A stretch of 64,000 nucleotides of DNA from HGM10766 sp900757295 (GTDB lineage Bacteria; Bacillota_I; Bacilli_A; RF39; UBA660), in the NCBI GenBank assembly GCA_025992315.1, contig DAJPHG010000001.1, positions 992,001 to 1,056,000 of the forward strand, read 5' to 3'. Below are positions 44,904-54,027 of this stretch, piece by piece. The notes beneath the pieces were generated by a model. That model saw only the letters and a program-made list of their open reading frames with translations. It did no database searches and was not told where the DNA came from. How positions within the stretch are numbered: position 1 is the first letter of the stretch; the number at the start of each line of letters is the position of its first letter. The translations under genes were made by a program, and so were the position numbers.

Positions 44904-46211
44904 TTATTCTTTTCCTTTATTTTTAAATTGTAATATTATAGGTGTTCCAGTTAAATCAAAATTTTCTCTTAATTTATTTTCTAAATATCTTTCATAACTA
45001 AAATGAATTAATTTTTTACTATTTACTTGAAAAGTAAACTTTGGAGGCATTACACCAGTTTGAGAAATAAAATAAATTTTCAACCTCTTTCCTTTATATG
45101 AAGGTGGTTGGTGTAAAGTTACAGCATCTACAACAACATTGTTTAATAATGAAGTTTTTATCTCTTTTTTAGAATTTTCATAAGCAGAAATAATTTGAGG
45201 CATTAAGGTATGAACTCTTTTTTTAGTTAAAGCAGATAAAAATACAATTTTAGCATATGGAATAAATTGAAATTCGTTTGCTATTTTTTGTTTCCATGTT
45301 TTAATGGCTATATTAGGATCTTCTACTGTATCCCATTTATTTACAACCAATACTATAGCTTTACCAGCTTCTGTAGCATAGGAAACGATATGTTTATCAT
45401 GTTCAATAATTCCCTCTTCAGCATTGATTACAATAACACATACATTACTTCTTTCAATTGCTTTTAAAGATCTTATTAAACTATATTTTTCAATATTTTC
45501 ATATATTTTGCCTTTTTTTCTCATACCAGCTGTATCTATAGCTATGTATTCATTATTTTCATATTTAAAACGTGTATCAACTGCATCTCTAGTAGTTCCA
45601 GCAACATTAGATACAATTGAACGATCTTCGTTTAATAAAGCATTAATTAAACTACTCTTACCTACGTTTGGTCTTCCAATAATACAAAATTTTAAAATAT
45701 CTTCATCTATTTCTTCATTTTCATGAAAATCTTTAGTTATTTCTTCTAATAAATCTTCAAAACCCCTATTATGAGCTGCACTAAGAGGAATAATATTATC
45801 AAAGCCTAGCTCATAAAAACGATATATTTCATCTAACATTTGTTTATTATCTAACTTATTTACAGCTAATATAACCTTTTTATTAGTTTTTAAAAGCATT
45901 TCTCTAACTTTTAAATCATTGCTAGTTATTTCTTCTCTACCATCAACAATAAAAACTATAACATCTGATTCATCTATCGCTAGCATTGCTTGAACTTTAA
46001 TATCTTCATTAAAGTTATCATTCCCCATATCAATACCCCCAGTATCAATAAGTAAGAATGTTTTTCCATCATAAGTTACATTTCCATAAATACGATCTCT
46101 TGTAATACCTGGTTGATCATCTATAATAGATTTTTTTTCTCCAATCAATCTATTAAATATAGTACTCTTACCTACATTTGGTCTTCCTATTAAACAAACA
46201 GTTTTTTTCAT
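44904..46211 (-). CDS. der: Ribosome biogenesis GTPase Der (EngA)
   Basis: The 435-residue protein has two tandem GTPase domains, each with Walker A GRPNVGKST/GRPNVGKSS, DTGG or DTAG, and NKLD/NKWD. A KH-like C-terminal domain follows (about 345-435). It is needed for maturation of the large ribosomal subunit. The start at 46209-46211 is preferred because GCAGGTG lies 7 bases upstream; the in-frame GTG is part of that site. Confidence 0.96.
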   Translation of the reverse strand: MKKTVCLIGRPNVGKSTIFNRLIGEKKSIIDDQPGITRDRIYGNVTYDGKTFLLIDTGGIDMGNDNFNEDIKVQAMLAIDESDVIVFIVDGREEITSNDLKVREMLLKTNKKVILAVNKLDNKQMLDEIYRFYELGFDNIIPLSAAHNRGFEDLLEEITKDFHENEEIDEDILKFCIIGRPNVGKSSLINALLNEDRSIVSNVAGTTRDAVDTRFKYENNEYIAIDTAGMRKKGKIYENIEKYSLIRSLKAIERSNVCVIVINAEEGIIEHDKHIVSYATEAGKAIVLVVNKWDTVEDPNIAIKTWKQKIANEFQFIPYAKIVFLSALTKKRVHTLMPQIISAYENSKKEIKTSLLNNVVVDAVTLHQPPSYKGKRLKIYFISQTGVMPPKFTFQVNSKKLIHFSYERYLENKLRENFDLTGTPIILQFKNKGKE

Positions 46212-46269
46212 TGTATTCACCTGCCTTAAACATTAGTGTATTCTAGCATATTTGTTGATTTAGTGCAAA

Positions 46270-47148
46270 TCAATATTTTTCGAAAAATATATCACAAACT
46301 AAATCTTCAGTTAATGTACCACTGGTAATCCAATCTAGTTCGTCATATTCTTCGTCATACGAAATAATTGAGCAAGCATCATCTTTTGCTGTTATTTGGT
46401 ATCCTCTTGCCCCTATATTACTTATATATTCACTAGCATTATCATTATCAGTAATCTGCCCTGGTGTTGTTACATATTTTTTAAAATTCCCATCAAGCCA
46501 AATACCAATTTTAACATTATATAAAGCTCTGTAAACTTCTAAATTTTTTCCTATTTTTCTTATTCTATATTGATCATATGTACCACCAGCATTAGAAGCT
46601 TTAAAACTTTCTTTGCTTAAAGATGAGCATTTTGTACACACTAAGGATGCACAATATAAAGATATTCGATCTGGATTAGACTTACAGTCTTCAATTTTTT
46701 TTACACCATCTGTAAGTTCATTCCAACCAATAGAATTGTAAGTTAATTCCTGTGAAATCTTTTTATTGTAAGATTCTAAATCTGTAATAATTATCTCAGA
46801 TGATTTAGGGCACGCCACGTTTATTCCTAAATCGTTTAAACTTTTCCCTTTTAAAGAAGTACCGTCTGTAGGACTGTTGAAGTTTCCACTGTTATCATCT
46901 GCTTTTAAATAATCTGGAATTAATTGTCCAACTTGTAAAGTATTAATTTGACTTAAGCAATCACTTTTATGATCATCTGCCCATAATTCTGCTGCAACTT
47001 CGATTGTTTTAATTTTACTCTCATACATATCAGTTTTAATTTTTTTAGAAATTCCTAAAACACTTGGAACAGCAATAGCTGTAAGAACGCCAAGTATAAC
47101 TATAACGGCAAGTAATTCAACTAAAGTAAAACCCTTTTTATTATTCAT
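46270..47148 (-). CDS. Type IV pilin-like protein
   Basis: The 292-residue prepilin begins MNNKKGFTLVELLAVIVILG, with cleavage expected between Gly6 and Phe7 and Glu at mature position 5. An amphipathic N-terminal helix follows. The large globular part (about 50-292) has several Cys (one CTKCSS pair) and no family I can name. It is larger than most major pilins. The start at 47146-47148 has AGGTGA 6 bases upstream. It is isolated from the pilB, pilC and pilD genes at 13-17 kb, which are its likely machinery. Confidence 0.85.
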   Translation of the reverse strand: MNNKKGFTLVELLAVIVILGVLTAIAVPSVLGISKKIKTDMYESKIKTIEVAAELWADDHKSDCLSQINTLQVGQLIPDYLKADDNSGNFNSPTDGTSLKGKSLNDLGINVACPKSSEIIITDLESYNKKISQELTYNSIGWNELTDGVKKIEDCKSNPDRISLYCASLVCTKCSSLSKESFKASNAGGTYDQYRIRKIGKNLEVYRALYNVKIGIWLDGNFKKYVTTPGQITDNDNASEYISNIGARGYQITAKDDACSIISYDEEYDELDWITSGTLTEDLVCDIFFEKY

Positions 47149-47236
47149 AACTTTCACCTATTATTAGTATAAACTAGTTTTTTAAATAACACAATTTTTT
47201 TCTAAACTTAATGTAAAAAAGAATCTAAAAAGATTC

Positions 47237-47824
47237 TTAATTTTCTAAATATGAATTAATTGTTCTGTAAACTTCTTCTCTACCTTTTTTACTTATTGAT
47301 GAGTAGAATATTAAATTATCTTCTAAAGCTATATTCATTGCTTCTGTAATTACTTTATCTTGTTTTGTTCTGGCATTTTTATTTACTTTATCATATTTAG
47401 TTGCAATAACAGTTACAGGAACATTATAATATTTTAAATAATTATACATTAATAAATCATCTTCTGTTGGTTTATGACGATAATCTATAAGTAAGAAAAC
47501 ATGTTTTAAATTTGGTCTGTTTTTTAAATAATCTTCTATCATTAAACCAAATTTCTTTTGAGCAGCTTTACTTACTGCAGCATAACCATATCCAGGAACA
47601 TCGACTAAATAAAAATTATTATTTACTAAATAAAAATTTAAAGTTTGAGTTTTACCCGGTTTAGAAGATGTATGCGCATAATTTTTTCTATTTATTAAAG
47701 AATTTATAAAACTGCTTTTTCCTACGTTACTTCTACCAACAAGTAAGAATTCACATTTATTATCAGTTGGATATTGACTAACTCTTACTGCTGTTGTATT
47801 TAATTCAGCGCTTTCAATTTTCAT
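47237..47824 (-). CDS. engB: GTP-binding protein EngB (YsxC)
   Basis: The 195-residue GTPase contains LLVGRSNVGKSSFINSLI (G1), GKTQTLNFYLV (G2), DVPGYGYAAVSK (G3) and ATKYDKV (G4). It acts in maturation of the 50S subunit. Length and motifs are standard. Confidence 0.95.
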   Translation of the reverse strand: MKIESAELNTTAVRVSQYPTDNKCEFLLVGRSNVGKSSFINSLINRKNYAHTSSKPGKTQTLNFYLVNNNFYLVDVPGYGYAAVSKAAQKKFGLMIEDYLKNRPNLKHVFLLIDYRHKPTEDDLLMYNYLKYYNVPVTVIATKYDKVNKNARTKQDKVITEAMNIALEDNLIFYSSISKKGREEVYRTINSYLEN

Positions 47825-47892
47825 AAATTTATCACCTACGTGATTTATATTATATTAAAATAATTAAAAAAAAGCAAATTTTAGCTTTGCTT

Positions 47893-48912
47893 TTATAATT
47901 TTGGCGTATATTTTAACGTTAAAGTCGGTTCTAAATTGGTACGATTGTTTAAGTCATCATAAACATCTTTTATATCACTAGTATTTATATTAGCAGCAGC
48001 AGAGCAAATATTTCCTCCACCACCATAATAGCGCATTATTTTACCTACATTAACGTTACCATTACTTCTTGCTGAAATAGCAACCAGATTTTCTTTAATA
48101 AATCCAAGGGCAAATGCGGAATCAATATCAAATGTTAAAAGATAATCCGCAGCACGTGCAATATCTTCTTTTAAATAAATAGTCATAGGAGATTCTATAT
48201 CCATTGCAATAGAAGTTTTTAAAGTTTTTGAATTAGCAAACTCAACTAGTTTTTGCATTCTTCTATCTGCCGCAAAATCAAGGGTAAATAAACTATTTGC
48301 TTGTTGAACATTTGCTCCATTTTCCATCAAAAAAGCTGCTGTACTCATTGTTCTAGGAGACGTATTTTTAGTAGTAAATTTTTGAGTATCTAAAATTATA
48401 CCGGCGTATAGATAAGAATATAATTTTTGTCTACTTAATGATATATTCATTATTGCTAATAATCTACCAACTATTTCACATGCTGAAGAAATATTTTCGT
48501 CAATAAATAAATTTGGTGTATTAATAGTGAATTCATCTGCAGCATGGTGATCCAAAATAATAATATTATTTAGATCAAACTGTTTAACTTTATCTTTTAA
48601 ACATATTCTATTTATTTTACTGACATCAGTTAAAATTAATATATCATTTCCACTTATTTTTAATTCATCACTTTTGCAAAAAGAAGTATATAAACTTGTT
48701 TCGTCAGTTATTTTTTTTACTGCTTGTTCTACTAATAAAGGAGAATCGTCATTTACAATGCAAGCATCTCCTCCTAAATGTTCTACAATATCATATAAGC
48801 CTAAAGCAGAAGCTAAAGCATCAACATCTAGTTTTTCATGAGCTACGATATATGCTTTTCTGTTATTCAATATTTTTTCTTGCAAACAGCATTTTAATTT
48901 CTTAAAATCCAT
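47893..48912 (-). CDS. Stand-alone DHH-DHHA1 phosphodiesterase (GdpP C-terminal type)
   Basis: The 339-residue protein resembles the catalytic half of the c-di-AMP phosphodiesterase GdpP without the membrane, PAS and GGDEF parts. Motifs: VAHEKLDVDALASALGLYD, ILTDVSK, IIILDHHAADEF (DHH), AGIILDTQKF, and a C-terminal ARSNGNVNVGKIMRYYGGGG, where GdpP and NrnA usually have GGGGH and here have GGGGN. It may degrade c-di-AMP, pApA or short oligonucleotides. Partner genes give no clue. Confidence 0.8.
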   Translation of the reverse strand: MDFKKLKCCLQEKILNNRKAYIVAHEKLDVDALASALGLYDIVEHLGGDACIVNDDSPLLVEQAVKKITDETSLYTSFCKSDELKISGNDILILTDVSKINRICLKDKVKQFDLNNIIILDHHAADEFTINTPNLFIDENISSACEIVGRLLAIMNISLSRQKLYSYLYAGIILDTQKFTTKNTSPRTMSTAAFLMENGANVQQANSLFTLDFAADRRMQKLVEFANSKTLKTSIAMDIESPMTIYLKEDIARAADYLLTFDIDSAFALGFIKENLVAISARSNGNVNVGKIMRYYGGGGNICSAAANINTSDIKDVYDDLNNRTNLEPTLTLKYTPKL

Positions 48913-48950
48913 AATACTCCCCCACTTATCAAAGTATATTAGCTCAAAGT

Positions 48951-49433
48951 TTAGATACTGTCAATATTTTTTATGATTTCATAACTTTTTACCAAATCAT
49001 CTAATTTATATTTAGCATTTGCTGGTGAGGTTGAAGGAAGGTAAACACCCTTAATTTTAAGATTTTTTTCTAAATATTTCTGATATAATTCAAAAGCTTT
49101 TTTACCATTTATAAATATTTTAGTAATTTGAGTTTTATTTATTAAACCTTGAATATCATTTACTTCAACACTTTTTATACTAGAATCACTAGAATTATTT
49201 ATCTCACAAGATTTTATAACATCCCATAAAGCAATATGATGTTTTAACAAAAATTCTGTTTTATCGGTAATTGGTTCTTCATATATTAATTCTAGAACTT
49301 TAAAAAATCTATTATGTGGATTGGCATAATAAAAGTTTTTTTCTCTTGATTTAATACTTGGAAAAGACCCTAAAATTAATATTTTAGAGTCTTTATTATA
49401 AATTGGTTTTAATGGATGAACTAACTTATTCAT
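48951..49433 (-). CDS. DNA-deoxyinosine glycosylase (UDG superfamily, HDG type)
   Basis: The 160-residue protein has the family 6 signature: ILGSFPSIKSREKNFYYANP near residue 20, HNRFFKVL, IALWDVIKSCEI, and PSTSPANAKY near residue 135. These enzymes remove hypoxanthine or related damaged bases from DNA. It overlaps the start region of ileS by 8 bases (its ATG lies inside the ileS end), so it is coupled to ileS. Confidence 0.85.
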   Translation of the reverse strand: MNKLVHPLKPIYNKDSKILILGSFPSIKSREKNFYYANPHNRFFKVLELIYEEPITDKTEFLLKHHIALWDVIKSCEINNSSDSSIKSVEVNDIQGLINKTQITKIFINGKKAFELYQKYLEKNLKIKGVYLPSTSPANAKYKLDDLVKSYEIIKNIDSI

Positions 49434-52400
49434 TATTTTTCATTATATCAACTGTTACTTGATCATTATTGATATCTACTGTTTCTTTTAATTTATCGTT
49501 ACTAAATTCAAATCCTTTTGCTAAAATTTCACTTTTAATGTATTCTTGATTATTTAGAAAAGCTGTTTTTAATTCTTCATTACAATTAAATTTTAAATCT
49601 ATTCTATCAGCTATATCATATTCTTTTAATTTTCTTAGATTTTGGATTTTAGATACAAATTCTCTAGAAATACCCTCTTCAATTAATTCTTTACTTAAGT
49701 TAGTATTTAGGATTATAAAATTATTATTTTCCATAGCTACATCAAAACCATCTTTTGCAACTATTCTTATATCTACCATGTCAAGAGTTATATTATACTG
49801 TTGATCATCAACTTCAAAGAAATGTTCTTCATTATTTTGTAATTCCTTTATTTCTTCTTGAGTATAGCTATTTAAAACTGTTACCAAATCTTTTATATGT
49901 GCACCTAAAATTGGCCCTGCTGTTTTAAAATTAGGTTTAATAGTGAAGTTCATATATTTAGATAAATCTTTTTCAAAAACAACTTCTTTAACATTTAATT
50001 CTTCTTTAATTAAATCAACTAAATCTGATAGTTTATCATAATTTTTACCATCAATAATTACTTCTTGAATAGGTTGACGAACCTTTATTTTTGTTTCTTC
50101 TCTGGCTTGACGTCCCATACTAATAAGACTTCTAACCAAACTCATTTTTTCTTCTAATTCTTCATTTATAGCATTTTGATCAAAAACAGGATAATTGCTT
50201 AAATGTACAGATTTTTCATTTGTTAAGTTACGATACATTTCTTCTGATAAGAAAGGAACTATTGGAGCCATTAACTGGCACAATCCAACCAATACTTCAT
50301 AAGTTGTGATATAAACTGATTTTTTACTCGTGTCAAATTCATTTTTCCAGAAACGATTTCTATTTCTTCTAATATACCAATTAGATAAATCTTCACTAAC
50401 AAATTCTGTTAGTTCTTTAACTACTTTATGTAAATCATATTCTTCAAAATAAGTAGTAACATTCTTTACTAATTTGTTATATCTAGATAGTAACCATTTA
50501 TCAATTTCTTCTCTAGATGAAATATCAACAAAGCATTCATTTATATCTATAGAATCAGTATTAGCATACATAGTGAAGAAATTATAAGTATTTTTAAGTG
50601 GATTAAAGAATTTAGAATGAACTTCTTTTAAACCATTTACATCAAATCTTAGTGGTGTCCATACAGGAGAAGCGTATAACATGTAATATCTTACTAAGTC
50701 AGCACCATATTCAGTCATTATATCTATTGGATTAATTATATTACCTACTGATTTAGACATTTTTTTGCCATTTGCATCTAGCATCATATCATTTACGACT
50801 ACATTTTTGTAACTTGATACCCCTGATACTAGTGAAGATATACATAATAATGAGTTAAACCATCCTCTTGTTTGGTCTACACCTTCAGCAATAAAATCTC
50901 CTGGAAATTGAGAATCAAATAATTCTTTGTTTTCAAATGGATAATGAAATTGAGCATATGGCATAGCTCCACTGTCAAACCAAACATCTAATACATCTGT
51001 TACTCTTTTCATAGCTTTATTACATTTTGGACATTTTAAATGAATATCATCAACATATGGTCTGTGCAATTCTAATTCTTTAACATCAATATCTTCTATC
51101 ATTTTTTCTTGTAGTTCTTCTAAAGAACCAATACATTCTATATGATTGCAATCACAAGTCCAGATTGGCATTGGACATCCCCAATATCTATTACGAGAAA
51201 TACCCCAATCTACCATACCTTCTAGCCAGTTATTAAATCTTTTTTCACCAACATAAGAAGGATACCAATTAATACTTTTATTGCAATTAATTATATCTTT
51301 TTGATATTCAGTAGTTTTAATATACCATGAAGGTTTAGCATAATAAATAAGTGGTTTTTTGCATCTCCAACAATGTGGGTAATCATGAGTTATTTTTTGT
51401 TTTTTAAATAATTTATTGTTTTCTTTTAAATATTTAATTATATCTAATTCTAATTCTTTATCAGTAACAATTCTTCCCTTAAATGGGCCAACTGTATAGC
51501 ATCCATCTTTATCTACGCTTTGAGAAAAACTTATACCATATTCTTTTGCTACTCTAGAATCATCTTCACCATATGCAGGAGCTATATGAACAATTCCTGT
51601 ACCATCTTGATCAGTTACATAATTATCAGCTAATACTTCAAAAGCTTTTCCTTCAACATTAGCAAAAGGTAATAATTGTTCATACTTCTTACCTACTAAA
51701 TCTGTTCCTTTATATGTTTCTATAATTTCGTAATCTTCACCTAAAACTTTCTCAGCTAAAGTTTTTCCAACAATAAAGTTAAATCCTTTAGAAGAAGCTT
51801 TAATATATTCATAATCTGGATTAACACAAGTTGCAACATTATCAATTAATGTCCAAGGCGTTGTTGTCCAAACAAGTAAGTAAGCATCTTCATCAACAAG
51901 TTTTAAAGGAACAATTACAGTATTAACAGAATCTTGCTGATATCCTTGAGAAACTTCATTTTGTGATAATTCAGTTCCACATCTAGGACAATATGGTAAT
52001 ACTTTATTACCATGATAAACTAATCCTTTATCAAAAATTTGTTTAAATAGCCACCATTCTGATTCTATATAATCATTTGTACAAGTAATGTATGGATTTT
52101 CACAATCAATAAACTGACCCATCATTTCTGTAACTTTTTTTACTTCATCTATATTAGAATCTGTTTCCTTATTACATTCTTTGCAAAAATTTTCAATACC
52201 AAATTTTTCAATATCAGATTTATTTTTAAAGCCAAGTTTTTTTTCTACATTTACTTCTATTGGCAATCCATGGGTGTCTAAACCAATTTTTCTTAATACT
52301 TTGTAACCTTGCATAGTTTTGTATTTACATATAGAATCTTTGATTGTTTTAGCAAATACATGATGCAATCCTGGTTTAGCATTAGCATAAATTGGTCCAT

Positions 52401-52539
52401 CATAAAATACAAAAGTAGGATTATTTTCTCTATTTTTTATAGTTTCATTTAATATTCCTTCAATTCCATTCCATGATTTTAAAATATCTTTTTCTACCAA
52501 ATGGGCTTTTCTTTTGTCTAATTCTTTAAATTTTTTCAT
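49426..52539 (-). CDS. ileS: Isoleucyl-tRNA synthetase, type 2, with swapped GXHH signature
   Basis: The 1037-residue class I synthetase is of the eukaryote-like type 2: DQTRGWF in the catalytic domain, length above 1000, and no C-terminal zinc finger of the type 1 enzyme. KMSKS is present (ANGKKMSKSVGN). The usual HXGH motif is replaced: PGLHHVFAKTIKD gives Gly57-Leu-His59-His60 where HYGH would stand, so the first and third positions are exchanged. An editing domain lies at about 200-390. AAAGGAG precedes the ATG and a T-box leader controls it. It is the only IleRS gene in the window. Confidence 0.96.
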   Translation of the reverse strand: MKKFKELDKRKAHLVEKDILKSWNGIEGILNETIKNRENNPTFVFYDGPIYANAKPGLHHVFAKTIKDSICKYKTMQGYKVLRKIGLDTHGLPIEVNVEKKLGFKNKSDIEKFGIENFCKECNKETDSNIDEVKKVTEMMGQFIDCENPYITCTNDYIESEWWLFKQIFDKGLVYHGNKVLPYCPRCGTELSQNEVSQGYQQDSVNTVIVPLKLVDEDAYLLVWTTTPWTLIDNVATCVNPDYEYIKASSKGFNFIVGKTLAEKVLGEDYEIIETYKGTDLVGKKYEQLLPFANVEGKAFEVLADNYVTDQDGTGIVHIAPAYGEDDSRVAKEYGISFSQSVDKDGCYTVGPFKGRIVTDKELELDIIKYLKENNKLFKKQKITHDYPHCWRCKKPLIYYAKPSWYIKTTEYQKDIINCNKSINWYPSYVGEKRFNNWLEGMVDWGISRNRYWGCPMPIWTCDCNHIECIGSLEELQEKMIEDIDVKELELHRPYVDDIHLKCPKCNKAMKRVTDVLDVWFDSGAMPYAQFHYPFENKELFDSQFPGDFIAEGVDQTRGWFNSLLCISSLVSGVSSYKNVVVNDMMLDANGKKMSKSVGNIINPIDIMTEYGADLVRYYMLYASPVWTPLRFDVNGLKEVHSKFFNPLKNTYNFFTMYANTDSIDINECFVDISSREEIDKWLLSRYNKLVKNVTTYFEEYDLHKVVKELTEFVSEDLSNWYIRRNRNRFWKNEFDTSKKSVYITTYEVLVGLCQLMAPIVPFLSEEMYRNLTNEKSVHLSNYPVFDQNAINEELEEKMSLVRSLISMGRQAREETKIKVRQPIQEVIIDGKNYDKLSDLVDLIKEELNVKEVVFEKDLSKYMNFTIKPNFKTAGPILGAHIKDLVTVLNSYTQEEIKELQNNEEHFFEVDDQQYNITLDMVDIRIVAKDGFDVAMENNNFIILNTNLSKELIEEGISREFVSKIQNLRKLKEYDIADRIDLKFNCNEELKTAFLNNQEYIKSEILAKGFEFSNDKLKETVDINNDQVTVDIMKNNE

Positions 52540-52559
52540 AACAATCTCCTTTTTATAAT

Positions 52560-52781
52560 AAAAAAATCATAAACTAAAGGACGAATTATAAATCCGTGGT
52601 ACCACCTTAATTTATGATTAAAATCATCTTTATACTTATAACGTAAGTAACCCGTTTATATTTACTAATTTCAATATAACACATCAAAAGTGATCTTCAA
52701 ATATTATTTATTACTAATTCTCATCAACCATTAGCTTTCTTTAAATAAATTAATATTGACGTCTTTCTCATTTGTTTTAAT
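52560..52781 (-). ncRNA. T-box leader of ileS (isoleucine specifier)
   Basis: The minus strand carries the T-box sequence AAGGTGGTACCACG (52595-52608). A terminator whose 5' part pairs within AATCATAAATTAAGG and whose 3' part CCTTTAGTTTATGAT is followed by seven T (52560-52566). In stem I an ATC triplet (52692-52694) sits in GAAGATCACTTT as the isoleucine specifier. Uncharged tRNA-Ile (GAT) would bind and favour the antiterminator, raising ileS expression. Confidence 0.88.
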
Positions 52782-52787
52782 AATTTT

Positions 52788-52816
52788 ATTATAATATTTT
52801 TAACTATTATTTGCAA
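52788..52816 (-). promoter_or_regulatory. Promoter of the ileS T-box transcript
   Basis: TTGCAA (52811-52816) and TATAAT (52788-52793) with a 17-base spacer on the minus strand. Confidence 0.7.
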
Positions 52817-52868
52817 TTTTTTTTGCTCCATTTATTACATTTTTGTTCTATAGATCTTTAATAAACAT

Positions 52869-53993
52869 CTATTTCATTATTAAATTAAATAAATCATCTA
52901 AAGCATGCTTTTGGCCATATTTCTTTAAAGCTTTCTGCATATTTTTTAATATTTTATCATTGTTGGCAATTTCTTTTAAATATTTAGCAAATTTATATGG
53001 ATGAGAAGTTTTTATTGCAAATTTATTTTTTACTAAATATTTATAGTTTCCTTTTTCTTGACCAGCATTTCTATTAATAATGAGCATTGGCTTATGCAAA
53101 TATAAACATTCTGTAACTGTTAGTCCTCCAGGTTTAGTAACTACTAAATCACTTGCATACATATATTCATAAACATTATTTACATACCCTAATATTTTAA
53201 TATTTTTACAATTATTTTCTTTAGCCAGTTTAGTAACTTTATTTTTCAATTCTTTATTCTTCCCTGCTATAAATAAAATATTAAAATTAGCATCGTAGTT
53301 TAAAGCTTTCTTTAAAAAAGCTAATGAACTTTTAGAATTGTTACCTCCACCAAAAAATAAAATAGTTTTCCGATCATTATCTAATTTTAATTTTCTTTTT
53401 AAATCATCTATATCTAAATCTTGCATAAAATTATCAGATAAAGGAATACCATATACTTTAATTTTATTTCTACTTATACCCTTTTTTAATAAATCGTTTT
53501 TCATTTCTTTATTACTAACTATAATAGCTTCTTCACTTTTAAAAGATTTAGTCCAGAATTCATGAATTTCATAATCAGTTATAATAGTATAAAGTTTACT
53601 ATTAATTAAACCTTCTTTTTTATATTTTTCCATTAACATACTACCAAAATAATGTGTAGATATAACTACGTCAGGTTTATATTTAACAACTTCTTTTCTT
53701 AAGTTATTTTTATCATATAATTTATAACACATTTTTTTAGTTCCAATAGATCTATACTTATTATTATAAAATTTATATATTAATTCCCATATTACAGGAA
53801 TTTTAGAAAACATTGTTTTTTCGAATATTTTTTTACTAACAGTTTTAATAAAAGGAGAACTATAATCTAAAATATCTATAGTTTTTACACTTATGTTTTC
53901 ATCTTTTTTCTTAAAGCTTTTCTTTATATATTCAGCAACAATACGATGGCCATTACCATAAGTTGCATAAACTACTAATATTCTTTTTTTCAT
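52869..53993 (-). CDS. GT28-family glycosyltransferase (UgtP/MGDG synthase-like)
   Basis: The 374-residue protein has the two-domain GT-B fold: LVVYATYGNGHRIVAEYI with the GxGH motif near the N-terminus, STHYFGSM, and the sugar-nucleotide site VTKPGGLTVTECL near residue 290. It resembles UgtP and plant MGDG synthases, which add sugars to diacylglycerol from UDP-sugar at the membrane. The exact sugar and acceptor are not determined. The start at 53991-53993 has GTGG 5 bases upstream. Confidence 0.8.
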   Translation of the reverse strand: MKKRILVVYATYGNGHRIVAEYIKKSFKKKDENISVKTIDILDYSSPFIKTVSKKIFEKTMFSKIPVIWELIYKFYNNKYRSIGTKKMCYKLYDKNNLRKEVVKYKPDVVISTHYFGSMLMEKYKKEGLINSKLYTIITDYEIHEFWTKSFKSEEAIIVSNKEMKNDLLKKGISRNKIKVYGIPLSDNFMQDLDIDDLKRKLKLDNDRKTILFFGGGNNSKSSLAFLKKALNYDANFNILFIAGKNKELKNKVTKLAKENNCKNIKILGYVNNVYEYMYASDLVVTKPGGLTVTECLYLHKPMLIINRNAGQEKGNYKYLVKNKFAIKTSHPYKFAKYLKEIANNDKILKNMQKALKKYGQKHALDDLFNLIMK

Positions 53994-54027
53994 AAATACC
54001 ACACTCTTACAATTTTAAATTTTCTAA

